Shown here in pieces: positions 16,378 to 24,586 of a stretch of DNA of 52,426 bases. Source of the DNA: Treponema sp. Its GTDB lineage: Bacteria; Spirochaetota; Spirochaetia; Treponematales; Treponemataceae. The position numbers and the translations under genes were made by a program. Within the stretch, counting starts at the first letter, position 1, and each line of letters begins with the position of its first letter. The notes beneath the pieces are model-generated. The model saw only the letters and a program-made list of their open reading frames with translations, did not search any database and was not told the DNA's origin. Location of the stretch: positions 1-52,426 of the forward strand of contig JAFYZU010000042.1 of assembly GCA_017548565.1 (NCBI GenBank), given 5' to 3'.

Positions 16378-17796
16378 ATGTCTACACATGGAACAATAAC
16401 AAAAGATAATCACGCTGCACTCTGGCACGGACGTTTTGAAGAAGGTCCCGATGCTCAGGCTGTAGCTTTTGAAACTTCAATTTATGTTGATGAACGCATG
16501 GCACAGGATGATATAAAAGGAAGCATCGCACATGCAAAAATGCTTGGTAAAGCAAAAATAATATCGAAAGAAGAAGAACAGAAAATTACCGAAGGATTAA
16601 AATCAATTCAGGATGATTTATTAAGCGGGAAGCTTTTAATAGATTATTCTGCAGAAGATATACATTCTTTTATAGAAGCAACCTTGACCGACAGAATCGG
16701 TGAGGCGGGAAAAAAGGTTCATACAGGACGAAGCCGTAATGATCAGATTGCACTTGATGAAAGACTTTATCTTAAAAGATTTATTCCACAGCTTCAGGAT
16801 AGTCTTGTAACTTTAATCAGTGGTCTTGAAAAAATTGCAGAAAATCATACAGATACAATAATTCCCGGATTTACTCATATGCAGCATGCTCAGCCTGTAA
16901 CGCTTGCTCATCATCTTTGTGCCTGGGCGTGGATGTTTACGAGGGATTTTGACCGTTTGAATGATTGTCTAAAACGCATTGATATTTCTCCGATCGGTTC
17001 ATGCGCACTTGCAGGAAGCGGACTTCCACTTGACAGAAAATATGAAGCAAAGGAACTGGGCTTTTCTTCAGTTACACAGAATTCTCTTGATAGTGTTTCA
17101 GACAGAGATTATTGTCTTGAAATTGCATCAGATCTTTCAATAACTCAAATGCATTTAAGCCGTGTCTGTGAAGAAATTGTTTTATGGGCAACACAGGAAT
17201 TCTCATTTATAGATTTGAGTGAAAAATGGTCTACCGGAAGCTCAATCATGCCGCAGAAAAAGAATCCTGATTTTGCAGAATTAATCCGCGGAAGAACAGG
17301 TAAGGTTTACGGTGATTTAATTGCACTTTTAACTATGATGAAAGGACTTCCCCTTGCTTATGACAGGGATATGCAGGAAGATAAGGAAAGTCTTTTTGAT
17401 GCCTGTGATACGGTTCTTTCATGCATTAAGGTTTTTACACAGATGATCTGCAGCGCAAAATGGAATACGGAAAAAATGAAAGAACAGTGCCGCGGCGGTT
17501 ATCTTAATGCGACAGATGTTGCAGATTATCTTGTATGCAAGGGACTTCCGTTCCGTACTGCACATGGAGTTTCTGCAAAGCTTGTAAGGATTGCCATTGA
17601 AAATAATTGTGAACTTGAAAAGCTTCCGTTCTCAACTTTTAAGGATTGTTCAGAACTTTTTGAAGAAGATATATATTCATATATTACGATTGAAAACAGT
17701 GTCAATTCCCGAAAGACAGACGGTGGTCCCGCTGCATCGAAGGTAAAGGAACAGCTTGACGCTTTAAAGCAATTCGTAAAACAAAACAACAAATAA
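16378..17796 (+). CDS. argH: argininosuccinate lyase
   Basis: A 472-residue cytoplasmic enzyme that cleaves argininosuccinate to arginine and fumarate, the last step of arginine synthesis. It belongs to the fumarase/aspartase superfamily. Visible motifs are LWHGRF near the N-terminus, HTGRSRNDQIALD, THMQHAQPVT and the signature GSSIMPQKKNPD with the catalytic Ser loop. The ATG at 16378 fits the usual N-terminus; an upstream TTG would add residues unlike the family. It is followed after 20 bases by an amino acid ABC transporter, so the transporter may be co-expressed with arginine synthesis. Confidence 0.96.
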   Translation: MSTHGTITKDNHAALWHGRFEEGPDAQAVAFETSIYVDERMAQDDIKGSIAHAKMLGKAKIISKEEEQKITEGLKSIQDDLLSGKLLIDYSAEDIHSFIEATLTDRIGEAGKKVHTGRSRNDQIALDERLYLKRFIPQLQDSLVTLISGLEKIAENHTDTIIPGFTHMQHAQPVTLAHHLCAWAWMFTRDFDRLNDCLKRIDISPIGSCALAGSGLPLDRKYEAKELGFSSVTQNSLDSVSDRDYCLEIASDLSITQMHLSRVCEEIVLWATQEFSFIDLSEKWSTGSSIMPQKKNPDFAELIRGRTGKVYGDLIALLTMMKGLPLAYDRDMQEDKESLFDACDTVLSCIKVFTQMICSAKWNTEKMKEQCRGGYLNATDVADYLVCKGLPFRTAHGVSAKLVRIAIENNCELEKLPFSTFKDCSELFEEDIYSYITIENSVNSRKTDGGPAASKVKEQLDALKQFVKQNNK

Positions 17797-17816
17797 TTAA
17801 TATATGAGGTTATATA

Positions 17817-18596
17817 ATGAAAAAAATTATTATTACACTTTTAATGTGTGCATCAGTTTTAACGGCATTCAGCTGTAAAAAATCAAATGATAAAAAATTT
17901 GTATTGGGTCTTGATGCATCTTTTCCACCGCTTGGTTTCACTCAGGCAGACGGTACAATCGCAGGATATGATATTGATCTTGCAAAAGAAGCAGCAAAGC
18001 GTCTTAATCTTGAATTTGTTGCAAAACCGATTAACTGGGAAGCAAAGGATATGGAGCTTTCTTCAGGAAGCATTGACTGTATCTGGAACGGATTCACAAT
18101 CACAGAAGAAAGAACTAAAAAAATGGCTTTTACAAAAGCATATCTCGATAATGATCAGGTGCTTGTTGTAAGAAAAGACAGAAAAATCAGCTCACTTAAG
18201 GATGCAGCAGGAAAGGTTATTGCAGTTCAGGCCGGTTCAAGTGCCGAAGAAGCAATAAACGATAACAAGGATTTTGCCGCAAGCCTTAAAAAAATCGTTT
18301 ACTATGAAGATAATCTTATTGCCCTTACAGATCTTCTTGCAGGTGGTGTAGATGGAGTTGTAATGGACAGTGTCGTTGCAAATTATCAGATTACGGTTTC
18401 AGGTGATCCTCTGACAGTTATTGATGAAAGCCTTGCAAAAGAAGGATATGGAATTGGTTTCAGAAATGATGAAAAAGGGAAGGCTTTGCGTGATAAAATC
18501 GCTGCAACATTAAAAGAAATGTCTGATGACGGAACTGTAGCAAAAATCTCAGAAAAATGGTTCGGAAAAGACATTTCGGTAATCGCTGCCTGGTAG
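17817..18596 (+). CDS. polar amino acid ABC transporter substrate-binding lipoprotein
   Basis: A 259-residue SBP_bac_3 protein. The signal peptide ends in the lipobox TAFSC (Cys20). The mature domain shows the family pattern FVLGLDASFPPLGFTQADGTIAGYDID, split here between the ligand-binding N-terminal lobe and a WNGFTITEERTKKMAFT loop. GAGG precedes the ATG. It forms a complete three-gene importer with the next two genes. Proximity to argH suggests a basic amino acid ligand, but the pocket residues do not settle this. Confidence 0.92.
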   Translation: MKKIIITLLMCASVLTAFSCKKSNDKKFVLGLDASFPPLGFTQADGTIAGYDIDLAKEAAKRLNLEFVAKPINWEAKDMELSSGSIDCIWNGFTITEERTKKMAFTKAYLDNDQVLVVRKDRKISSLKDAAGKVIAVQAGSSAEEAINDNKDFAASLKKIVYYEDNLIALTDLLAGGVDGVVMDSVVANYQITVSGDPLTVIDESLAKEGYGIGFRNDEKGKALRDKIAATLKEMSDDGTVAKISEKWFGKDISVIAAW

Positions 18597-18600
18597 TCTT

Positions 18601-19308
18601 GTGAAAGATTTTCTTGAAAACGTTTTCCATGCATCGCCGAAAGCAGCTGAAGATTTTTCTACCATGCTTTTGTCGATGCTCAAGGGAAGCGGAATTACTT
18701 TAAGCATTTTTATTCTGACTCTTGTTTTTGCAATTCCCCTTGCACTTTTTGTAGCGATGGGACGAATGTCGAAAAATAAAGTGCTTTCATCAGTTACAAA
18801 CGTTTTTCTTCTGATAATCCGTGGAACTCCGCTTATGCTTCAGCTGCTTATTGTTTATTTTGTTCCAAAACTGATTGCCGTAAAATATTTTAATACTACA
18901 ATTCTTTTTCCATCGTTTGCGGCATCAATTGTTGCATTTTCAATAAATTATGCGGCATATTTTGCAGAGATTTACCGCGGCGGAATTGAATCCATTCCAA
19001 AAGGTCAATATGAAGCATCAAAGGTTTTAGGCTATAGTAAAACTCAAGCCTTTTTCATAATCATTCTTCCTCAGGTAGTAAAACGTATTATTCCTGCAAT
19101 GGGAAATGAAGTAATTACTCTTGTAAAGGATACATCGCTTGTTACGATTCTCAGCGTACAGGAATTAATGTTCTATGCCAAAAGCTCATCGAACAGACTG
19201 GTGTCTTTTACTCCGCTCCTTATTGCCGGTATATTTTATTTTGTAATGAATTATGTAGTTTCTGTTTCGTTCAGAAAAATGGAAAAGAAGCTTTCTTTTT
19301 ATCAATAG
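18601..19308 (+). CDS. polar amino acid ABC transporter permease (HisM/GlnP type)
   Basis: A 235-residue inner-membrane protein with about five transmembrane segments. The HEQRo permease motif is present: IIRGTPLMLQLLIVYF early, and YFAEIYRGGIESIPKGQYEA with the EAA-type ATPase contact later. It starts with GTG four bases after the binding-protein stop. The ribosome binding site is weak, consistent with translational coupling. The ATPase gene follows after nine bases. Confidence 0.93.
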   Translation: MKDFLENVFHASPKAAEDFSTMLLSMLKGSGITLSIFILTLVFAIPLALFVAMGRMSKNKVLSSVTNVFLLIIRGTPLMLQLLIVYFVPKLIAVKYFNTTILFPSFAASIVAFSINYAAYFAEIYRGGIESIPKGQYEASKVLGYSKTQAFFIIILPQVVKRIIPAMGNEVITLVKDTSLVTILSVQELMFYAKSSSNRLVSFTPLLIAGIFYFVMNYVVSVSFRKMEKKLSFYQ

Positions 19309-19317
19309 GGTTTTGTT

Positions 19318-20070
19318 ATGGAAGAAATAATCAGAGTTAATAACTTAAAAAAATCATTCGGGACTCTGCAGATATTAAAGGGAATTTCTTTTTCGGTTTC
19401 GCAGGGCGAGGTACTTTCCATAATCGGTCCGAGCGGTTCGGGAAAGTCAACGATTTTAAGATGCATTTCTCAACTTGAAGATGTAACTGACGGTACAATA
19501 GAGATCTGCGGACAGAGTCTTGTTGAAAACGGAAAATATGCAGATAAAAAAAGCCGCAGGAATGTTATTCTCAAAAGCGGACTGGTTTTTCAGAATTTTA
19601 ATCTTTTTCCTCATTACAGTGTATTAAAAAATGTAATGGATCCGCAGATACGTGTCCTTAAAAAATCAAAGGAAGAAGCAGAGAAGACATCTCTTGCACT
19701 TTTACAAAGAATTGGTTTAATCGAAAAAATCAATAATTATCCTTTTGAGCTTTCAGGAGGGCAACAGCAGAGGGTTTCGATCGCCCGTGCACTTGCAATG
19801 AAGCCTGAAGTTCTTCTGTTTGACGAGCCGACGTCTGCACTTGATCCTGAGCTTACCGGAGAAATTCTGGAAGTAATCAGGGAGCTTGCAAAGGATAAAA
19901 TGACGATGGTTGTTGTAACTCATGAAATGGCTTTTGCGAGGGATATTTCGACTCATGTTATCTTTATGGACGGTGGAGTGATAGTTGAACAGGGTAAGCC
20001 GGATAATGTAATTAATAATCCTAAAATGGAAAGAACAAAAAGCTTCCTTTCAAGATTCATAAATGTTTAA
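19318..20070 (+). CDS. polar amino acid ABC transporter ATP-binding protein (GlnQ/HisP type)
   Basis: A 250-residue ATPase. Walker A is GPSGSGKST at 37-45. The Q-loop region is GLVFQNFNLFPHYSVLKNV, the signature is LSGGQQQR, Walker B is VLLFDEPTSALDPE, and the switch His is in VVVTHEMAFA. It energises the permease encoded just upstream. It belongs to the amino acid class and is unlikely to serve the sugar permeases at 6154-14736. Confidence 0.95.
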   Translation: MEEIIRVNNLKKSFGTLQILKGISFSVSQGEVLSIIGPSGSGKSTILRCISQLEDVTDGTIEICGQSLVENGKYADKKSRRNVILKSGLVFQNFNLFPHYSVLKNVMDPQIRVLKKSKEEAEKTSLALLQRIGLIEKINNYPFELSGGQQQRVSIARALAMKPEVLLFDEPTSALDPELTGEILEVIRELAKDKMTMVVVTHEMAFARDISTHVIFMDGGVIVEQGKPDNVINNPKMERTKSFLSRFINV

Positions 20071-20102
20071 TGTTTTGTGTTTTGATACGCTTTCTTAATC
20101 AC

Positions 20103-20206
20103 TTGAATAAACGCATAAAATCATATAAAATATATATTCAATATACACAATAGGAATTATTGTGTCCGTAATGCAAAATCTGGTACTGGAAACAGTGCCA
20201 TGGAGG
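20103..20206 (+). promoter_or_regulatory. rpsP promoter and structured leader with two hairpins
   Basis: TTGAAT (20103) and TATAAA (20124) are a possible promoter with a short 15-base spacer. Downstream, ACACAATA (20145-20152) and TATTGTGT (20158-20165) form a perfect 8-bp stem around GGAAT. A second stem, TGGTACTG (20181-20188) with CAGTGCCA (20193-20200), closes a GAAA tetraloop with one G-T pair. It is followed one base later by GGAGG (20202-20206) and the start codon at 20212. Position directly before the Shine-Dalgarno sequence suggests control of ribosome access, as in other ribosomal protein leaders. Confidence 0.6.
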
Positions 20207-20211
20207 AATAA

Positions 20212-20463
20212 ATGGTCAAAATAAGACTTAAGAGATTTGGTACTCAGAAACGTCCATGTTATCGTGTAGTTGTTCAGGACTCACGTAAACCTCGTGACGG
20301 TGTTTGTATCGAAGAAATCGGAACTTATCAGCCAATTGCAAAGGAAGAGTCTCAGGTTTCTATTGATATGGACCGCGCTAAGTATTGGATCAGCGTAGGT
20401 GCTCAGCCAACTGACATCGTTAAAAAATTAATGAATGTTCAGTCTGCAAAAGCAGCAAAGTAA
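20212..20463 (+). CDS. rpsP: 30S ribosomal protein S16
   Basis: An 83-residue protein with the S16 signature [25 protein letters not shown] followed in the middle by IEEIGTYQP and the C-terminal [17 protein letters not shown]. It binds 16S rRNA and helps assemble the 30S body. It is first in the block rpsP-khpA-rimM-trmD-rplS, an arrangement conserved across many bacteria. GGAGG lies five bases before the ATG, at the foot of a hairpin. Confidence 0.97.
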   Translation: MVKIRLKRFGTQKRPCYRVVVQDSRKPRDGVCIEEIGTYQPIAKEESQVSIDMDRAKYWISVGAQPTDIVKKLMNVQSAKAAK

Positions 20464-20481
20464 TTTACAGAGGAAAGAAAA

Positions 20482-20718
20482 ATGGAAAAAGACCTGATTG
20501 AATTCATCGCAAAATCATTAGTCGATGATCCGTCAGCTGTATCTGTAAATGAAACTGAAGGCGAAAAGGGCATGGTGCTCCAGCTTAAAGTAGCTGATGG
20601 TGATATCGGCAAGGTTATCGGAAAATACGGTAGAATTGCAAAAGCCATGAGAACTGTTTTAAGTGCTTCAGCTGTAAAAGACGGAAAACGTTACAGTCTT
20701 GATATTCTTGATAACTAA
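20482..20718 (+). CDS. khpA: KhpA-type KH-domain RNA-binding protein
   Basis: A 78-residue protein consisting of a single KH domain. The GxxG RNA-binding loop is GKYGRIAKAMRT at about 50-61, and LIEFIAKSLVDDPSAVSV is the typical start. KhpA usually pairs with KhpB/Jag and acts on RNA in cell elongation and post-transcriptional control. AGAGGAAAG precedes the ATG, 18 bases after rpsP. Confidence 0.92.
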   Translation: MEKDLIEFIAKSLVDDPSAVSVNETEGEKGMVLQLKVADGDIGKVIGKYGRIAKAMRTVLSASAVKDGKRYSLDILDN

Positions 20719-20732
20719 CGGGAATATTGCTG

Positions 20733-21314
20733 ATGGAAAAAGCACAGATGGTAGTCGGCTTCATTCGAGGTTCCCACGGGTATTCGGGTGAATGTAAGGT
20801 TGAGAGTGCTTCCGGTGAATATGAGCATCTGCTTAAGTTAAAGGAAGTTACTTTGAAATACGGCGATGAGCAGAAAGAAACAAAGGTTGAATCGGTTTCT
20901 TTAGGAAATGCTGTTGCGTATTTTAAGTTTGAAGGAATTAATTCTGATTCGGATGTAAAAAAATACAACCGCTGGCAGATTTTAGTTCCAAGACAGTATT
21001 GCAAGCCTTTGAAAAAAGACGAGTGGTACATTGAGGATTTACGAAATTGTTCCCTTGTATTTGGGGGAGACGATCCGGCAACGTTGGATGCGCCTGCAGT
21101 TGTAGGAACAATCACAGACGTTTTGGAAGGCGGAGGAGGTTACTTGTTAGAAGTTTCACTCTCCGAGAGTTGCACTTGTATTAGTGATGAACTTAAACAT
21201 AATGCTGACGGTTCGGCAAGAGTTGTTCTTGTTCCTTTTAATAAAGAACATGTCGGTAAGGTTGATGTAAAACACGGTACGGTACAATTGATGCACCTCT
21301 GGATTCTGGAGTAA
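20733..21314 (+). CDS. rimM: ribosome maturation factor RimM
   Basis: About 193 residues. The N-terminal RimM domain opens VVGFIRGSHGYSGECKVES, and the C-terminal PRC-barrel begins near EWYIEDLRNCSLVF and ends VKHGTVQLMHLWILE. It acts with S19 in the maturation of the 30S head. ATG at 20733 with GGGA upstream is preferred to a TTG at 20727. It sits between khpA and trmD as expected. Confidence 0.94.
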   Translation: MEKAQMVVGFIRGSHGYSGECKVESASGEYEHLLKLKEVTLKYGDEQKETKVESVSLGNAVAYFKFEGINSDSDVKKYNRWQILVPRQYCKPLKKDEWYIEDLRNCSLVFGGDDPATLDAPAVVGTITDVLEGGGGYLLEVSLSESCTCISDELKHNADGSARVVLVPFNKEHVGKVDVKHGTVQLMHLWILE

Positions 21315-21318
21315 TTCC

Positions 21319-22053
21319 ATGAAATTTACTGTGCTGACCTTATTTCCTAAAATTGTAGAGGCTTTTTTTGAAAACTCAATCATGGCCAAAGCAGTTGAAA
21401 AGGGGATTATTGCTTACGATCTGGTGAACATCAGAGATTTTGCTCTTGATAAACACCATACCTGTGATGACGGAACGTACGGAGGTGGAGCAGGACAATT
21501 GCTTCTTGCTGAACCACTTTCAAAAGCACTTGATAGTGTAAATGCCCGCAAAAAGTATGTTATTTATGTAACACCAAGCGGAAAACCACTTACACAGAAA
21601 GTTGCACAAGAATTGAGTCATAAGGACGAACTTGTTTTTATCTGCGGAAGATACGAAGGTATTGACCAGAGGATAATTGATTCTTACGTTGATGCAGAAA
21701 TCTCAATTGGAGATTATGTAATGTCATCGGGAGAAGTTGCTGCAACAGTTGTTATAGATACTGTTTACCGCCTTGTAGACGGAGTAATTTCTCATGAATC
21801 ATTGGAAGAAGAAAGTTACTGTGACGGACTTCTGGAGTATCCGCAGTACACTCATCCTGAAACCTGGAAAGGAATGAAAGTTCCATCGGTTCTGTTGAGT
21901 GGAAATCATGAAGAAATCCGGAAGTGGCGGCTTAAAAAGAGGATTGAGAAAACTCTTGCATACCGGCCTGATTTAATCAGCAATGCAAGACTTACCGGTC
22001 AGCTTTCTGAAGAAGCCGAAAAGATGATTGAGGAAATTCTAAAGAGCAGGTAA
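21319..22053 (+). CDS. trmD: tRNA (guanine37-N1)-methyltransferase
   Basis: A 244-residue SPOUT methyltransferase that makes m1G37 and so prevents +1 frameshifting. Motifs are MKFTVLTLFP at the start, DDGTYGGGAGQLL, FICGRYEGIDQR and the knot SIGDYVMSSGE with the essential catalytic region. It starts four bases after rimM with GGAG upstream. The C-terminal helical domain (RKWRLKKRIEKTLAYRPDL) is complete. Confidence 0.97.
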   Translation: MKFTVLTLFPKIVEAFFENSIMAKAVEKGIIAYDLVNIRDFALDKHHTCDDGTYGGGAGQLLLAEPLSKALDSVNARKKYVIYVTPSGKPLTQKVAQELSHKDELVFICGRYEGIDQRIIDSYVDAEISIGDYVMSSGEVAATVVIDTVYRLVDGVISHESLEEESYCDGLLEYPQYTHPETWKGMKVPSVLLSGNHEEIRKWRLKKRIEKTLAYRPDLISNARLTGQLSEEAEKMIEEILKSR

Positions 22054-22086
22054 TACTGCGATTTAAACAGATTAAAGGAGATCAAT

Positions 22087-22539
22087 ATGGATCTTATTAA
22101 AACTATTGAAGAATCACAGAAACGTCCTGGTGCTCAGGATTTTAATGTAGGTGATACAGTAAAAGTTTACTTCAAGATTATTGAAGGTAAAACAGAACGT
22201 ATTCAGGTTTATGAAGGCGTTGTTCTTTGTAAAAAGAATGAAGGAGCAAGAAGAACATTTACTGTTCGTAAAATTTCTTACGGCGTAGGTGTTGAACGTG
22301 TATTCCCTTATAACAGCCCTCGTATTCAGAAGGTAGAAGTCATCCGTCCTGGTAAAGTAAGACGTGCTAAGCTTTATTTCTTGCGTGATAAGATTGGTAA
22401 GGCAGCTAAGGTTAAGACACTTGTTGGTGCTAAAGTTACAGCAGCTATGGAAGCACGTAATGCAGCAGCAGCACAGGCAGCAGCAGCAAAAGAAGCAGCT
22501 AAAGCCGCAGAAACACCAGCTGAAAATACTGCAGAATAA
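22087..22539 (+). CDS. rplS: 50S ribosomal protein L19 with an Ala-rich C-terminal extension
   Basis: A 150-residue protein. Residues 1 to about 115 are canonical L19 ([64 protein letters not shown]). The last 30-35 residues form an Ala/Glu/Lys tail encoded by GCA-rich, partly repetitive DNA, absent from the usual 115-120-residue proteins. AAAGGAG lies six bases before the ATG. The gene ends the ribosomal block and is followed by a strong terminator. Confidence 0.95.
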   Translation: MDLIKTIEESQKRPGAQDFNVGDTVKVYFKIIEGKTERIQVYEGVVLCKKNEGARRTFTVRKISYGVGVERVFPYNSPRIQKVEVIRPGKVRRAKLYFLRDKIGKAAKVKTLVGAKVTAAMEARNAAAAQAAAAKEAAKAAETPAENTAE

Positions 22540-22566
22540 TCTTTAATTCTATAAATGATTGTTCAG

Positions 22567-22601
22567 AAAACAGGTCGTGATATATTACGGCCTGTTTTTT
22601 T
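22567..22601 (+). terminator. terminator after rplS
   Basis: AAAACAGGTCGT pairs with ACGGCCTGTTTT (12 bp, one G-T pair) around GATATATT and is followed by a T run. Confidence 0.92.
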
Positions 22602-22611
22602 ATGCCTTCTA

Positions 22612-22640
22612 TTTAAAAATGTTTTGTTTCGATATAAAAT
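22612..22640 (+). promoter_or_regulatory. promoter of the ylqG-like gene, -10 box seven bases from ATG
   Basis: TTTAAA (22612-22617), 17 bases, TAAAAT (22635-22640), then seven bases to the ATG at 22648. No ribosome binding site is present, so the mRNA is predicted to be leaderless. Confidence 0.5.
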
Positions 22641-22647
22641 ATTAAAT

Positions 22648-23763
22648 ATGAATAACATTGTAGCCTATTCACATATTCTCAATGCCGCCGGAATAAAAAC
22701 AATTCCTCTTCGTGAAGGAAATACTGTTTTAGTAAGAATTATTGAAGCAAAGGGGAACGGTCTTTATGAAGGATCGGTTGCAGGAAACAGGGTTACAATC
22801 AGTTCTTCAAAAAATCATGTGCCGGGGTCAACTTTCCTTGCAACCCTATCTATGAAAGACGGAAGACCTGTTTTATCAAACATTGAAAGCAGTGGAATAA
22901 AAGAAACCTTTCAAAAATTCAACGTTACATCTTTTACATCTTTACAGGGAAATGTTTTTGAAACAATCACGGATCCGACACTTTCGGCATATTTAAATTC
23001 GCTTGGTCTTGCTGCAGATAATCTTTCGTATCATCTTTTACAGCAGATGAAAGCGCTAGGCTTGAAATTTGATTCACTTTTTATGAACCGTGTGTATAAA
23101 ATGGCGGCAAGATTCAGTGGAAAGGAAAAAACTGCTGCATCACTTATGCTTGTGCTTAAACAGAAGGGAATTGACGCATCTTTTGACGAACTCCAGGAAC
23201 TTTTGAATAATCTTGATCACGAAAACGATGAAGAAAATTTAAAACAGAATCAGCAGCAGTTAAAACCTGATGTTCCTGAGAAAAACGAAAATCTTTATTT
23301 TGAAAATATGTTAAAGGATTTTTTTAAGGGGCTGATGAATCTTAACGAAGAAAAGACAGGACTTTTAACAGTGATGAATCATTTAAGATCGAGTAAAAGC
23401 ACGGTTTCAGACAGCAGCTGGATTTTCATTCCTTATGAGCTTGTGACCAGTAAGGATAAGGTCGGCGGCGGTAATCTTAAGCTTCTTTTAAATAATAATA
23501 ATCAGCTTGAAATGGCATGTCTTTCGTGTTTATATCGGAATGAAAAATCTGATTTTGTCATAAATTACGATAAACATAAAATCAATAGAATTTCGATGTA
23601 TAAGGAAAATGTTTCCAATAAAGATCAGGAAATAAGACTGCTTAAAGAAAGATTTAAGGATTTTAACGCTGATATTCAGGTAGAATGGATTGAAAAAGAT
23701 AAGGCGCAGGGATTATGTGCTTCTTTTGAAGAATTGCAGAAAGTACAGGGAGATGTTTTATGA
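22648..23763 (+). CDS. FliK-like/YlqG-like protein of unknown function
   Basis: About 371 residues, cytoplasmic by sequence (no signal peptide or hydrophobic segment). Residues 25-95 look beta-rich (TVLVRIIEAKGNGLYEGSVAG), the centre is helical and charged, and the C-terminal part (WIFIPYELV ... EMACLSCLYRNEKSDFVINY) resembles the C-terminal domain of FliK/hook-length proteins. In Bacillus, ylqG precedes ylqH (a truncated FlhB C-terminus) after the same ribosomal block, and this pair has the same order. The role in flagellar or type III export is inferred from that synteny. The stop overlaps the next start (ATGA). Confidence 0.55.
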   Translation: MNNIVAYSHILNAAGIKTIPLREGNTVLVRIIEAKGNGLYEGSVAGNRVTISSSKNHVPGSTFLATLSMKDGRPVLSNIESSGIKETFQKFNVTSFTSLQGNVFETITDPTLSAYLNSLGLAADNLSYHLLQQMKALGLKFDSLFMNRVYKMAARFSGKEKTAASLMLVLKQKGIDASFDELQELLNNLDHENDEENLKQNQQQLKPDVPEKNENLYFENMLKDFFKGLMNLNEEKTGLLTVMNHLRSSKSTVSDSSWIFIPYELVTSKDKVGGGNLKLLLNNNNQLEMACLSCLYRNEKSDFVINYDKHKINRISMYKENVSNKDQEIRLLKERFKDFNADIQVEWIEKDKAQGLCASFEELQKVQGDVL

Positions 23764-24005
23764 TTAAAAAAGCAGTAGCCGTAAAATATCCGGAGGGTGC
23801 AGATGTCCCTTTTATAACTGCAAAGGGCAGCGGAATAATCGCCGAAAAGATTTTAAAGGAAGCAGAAAAAAACAATATCAGGATTGAAGAGAATCAGACG
23901 CTTGTAGATATCCTTTCGCTTCAGGAGGTTGGAGATGCTGTTTCTGAAGAGACATATCAGGCACTTGCAGTAATTTTTGCTCATATCCTTGGAGAAAGAA
24001 AATGA
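23760..24005 (+). CDS. FlhB C-terminal-like protein (YlqH/EscU-type export switch fragment)
   Basis: An 81-residue soluble protein equivalent to the cytoplasmic C-terminal domain of FlhB/YscU: KKAVAVKYPEGADVPFITAKGSG, where the PHY-like motif follows cleavage in full-length proteins, then IAEKILKEAEKNNIRIEEN and LVDILSLQEVGDAV. The transmembrane part and the NPTH autocleavage site are absent. GGGAG lies before the ATG, and the gene overlaps its neighbours on both sides by four bases. It may replace or modulate the FlhB switch, but this is not established. Confidence 0.8.
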   Translation: MIKKAVAVKYPEGADVPFITAKGSGIIAEKILKEAEKNNIRIEENQTLVDILSLQEVGDAVSEETYQALAVIFAHILGERK

Positions 24006-24358
24006 CGAGCGGTTTTATCGGAAATAATGGTGAAGAAAGGGCATCTGAATATCTTATAAGCCGGGGATATGAAATTTTAGAGAGAAACTGGCGGACAAAA
24101 GACGGAGAAGTTGATATAATAGTAAAAAAAGATGATTATCTGGTGTTTGTTGAGGTAAAAACCCTTCCGAATGCCACAAAAGACATGCTTTTAGGCGTGT
24201 TAAATCAAAAGAAATTGTCAAGGATTGTAAAAAATTCTAAACGTTTTCTGATAAATCATCGACAATATAGTAACAGTTACATTCGTTTCGATGTAATTAT
24301 TCTTGATATGCCGGGGTATCCCTGTGTGTATCATATTGAAAATGCTTTTACAGAATAA
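24002..24358 (+). CDS. YraN family (UPF0102) endonuclease-like protein
   Basis: A 118-residue protein with the UPF0102 signature: GEERASEYLISRGYEILERNWRTKDGEVDIIV, then FVEVKTLPN. The D...E.K arrangement (Asp-Val-Asp/Glu-Val-Lys) matches PD-(D/E)XK nuclease folds. It may act on Holliday junctions or damaged DNA, but the cellular role is unresolved. It overlaps the FlhB-like gene by four bases, as is common after this block. Confidence 0.88.
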   Translation: MTSGFIGNNGEERASEYLISRGYEILERNWRTKDGEVDIIVKKDDYLVFVEVKTLPNATKDMLLGVLNQKKLSRIVKNSKRFLINHRQYSNSYIRFDVIILDMPGYPCVYHIENAFTE

Positions 24359-24373
24359 AGGTTTGGAGTCTTT

Positions 24374-24574
24374 ATGATTCGTGGTGCAACAAAAAATGCA
24401 GGAACTTTAGTCCTTGAAAAAACTAAAGATGAAATCCTGCACGAGCGTATATTGGAATTACGCGAAAAAATACATAGTGAGGAATATCTCGACAGTGCAA
24501 TTCAGCGGATTGCGTATGTAATCAGTACGAAATTAGTTGAAAATCCTGAAGAGTTGAAACTGCGCGAACAATAG
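24374..24574 (+). CDS. small protein with FlgM-like C-terminal region
   Basis: 66 residues, no Cys, highly charged and predicted helical. The segment ILELREKIHSEEYLDSAIQRIAYVISTKLV resembles the C-terminal sigma28-binding helices of FlgM (a short basic/acidic helix, Y.D or YLDS, then IA...L). Adjacency to the flagellar-export-like genes supports a motility role, but similarity by eye is modest and it could be an unrelated helical protein. GGAG lies seven bases before the ATG. Confidence 0.5.
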   Translation: MIRGATKNAGTLVLEKTKDEILHERILELREKIHSEEYLDSAIQRIAYVISTKLVENPEELKLREQ

Positions 24575-24586
24575 CAGAGGAAAAAA

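Noticed and set aside
20615-21115. 166-codon open frame on the minus strand opposite khpA and rimM
   Set aside because: It lies antisense to two certain genes, has no ribosome binding site and no recognisable motif. It is a shadow of codon use in the opposite strand.
24002-24358. Restriction or defence nuclease role for the YraN-like gene
   Set aside because: Its place after the ribosomal/ylqGH block is the usual housekeeping location of UPF0102, and there are no methylase or other defence genes around it.
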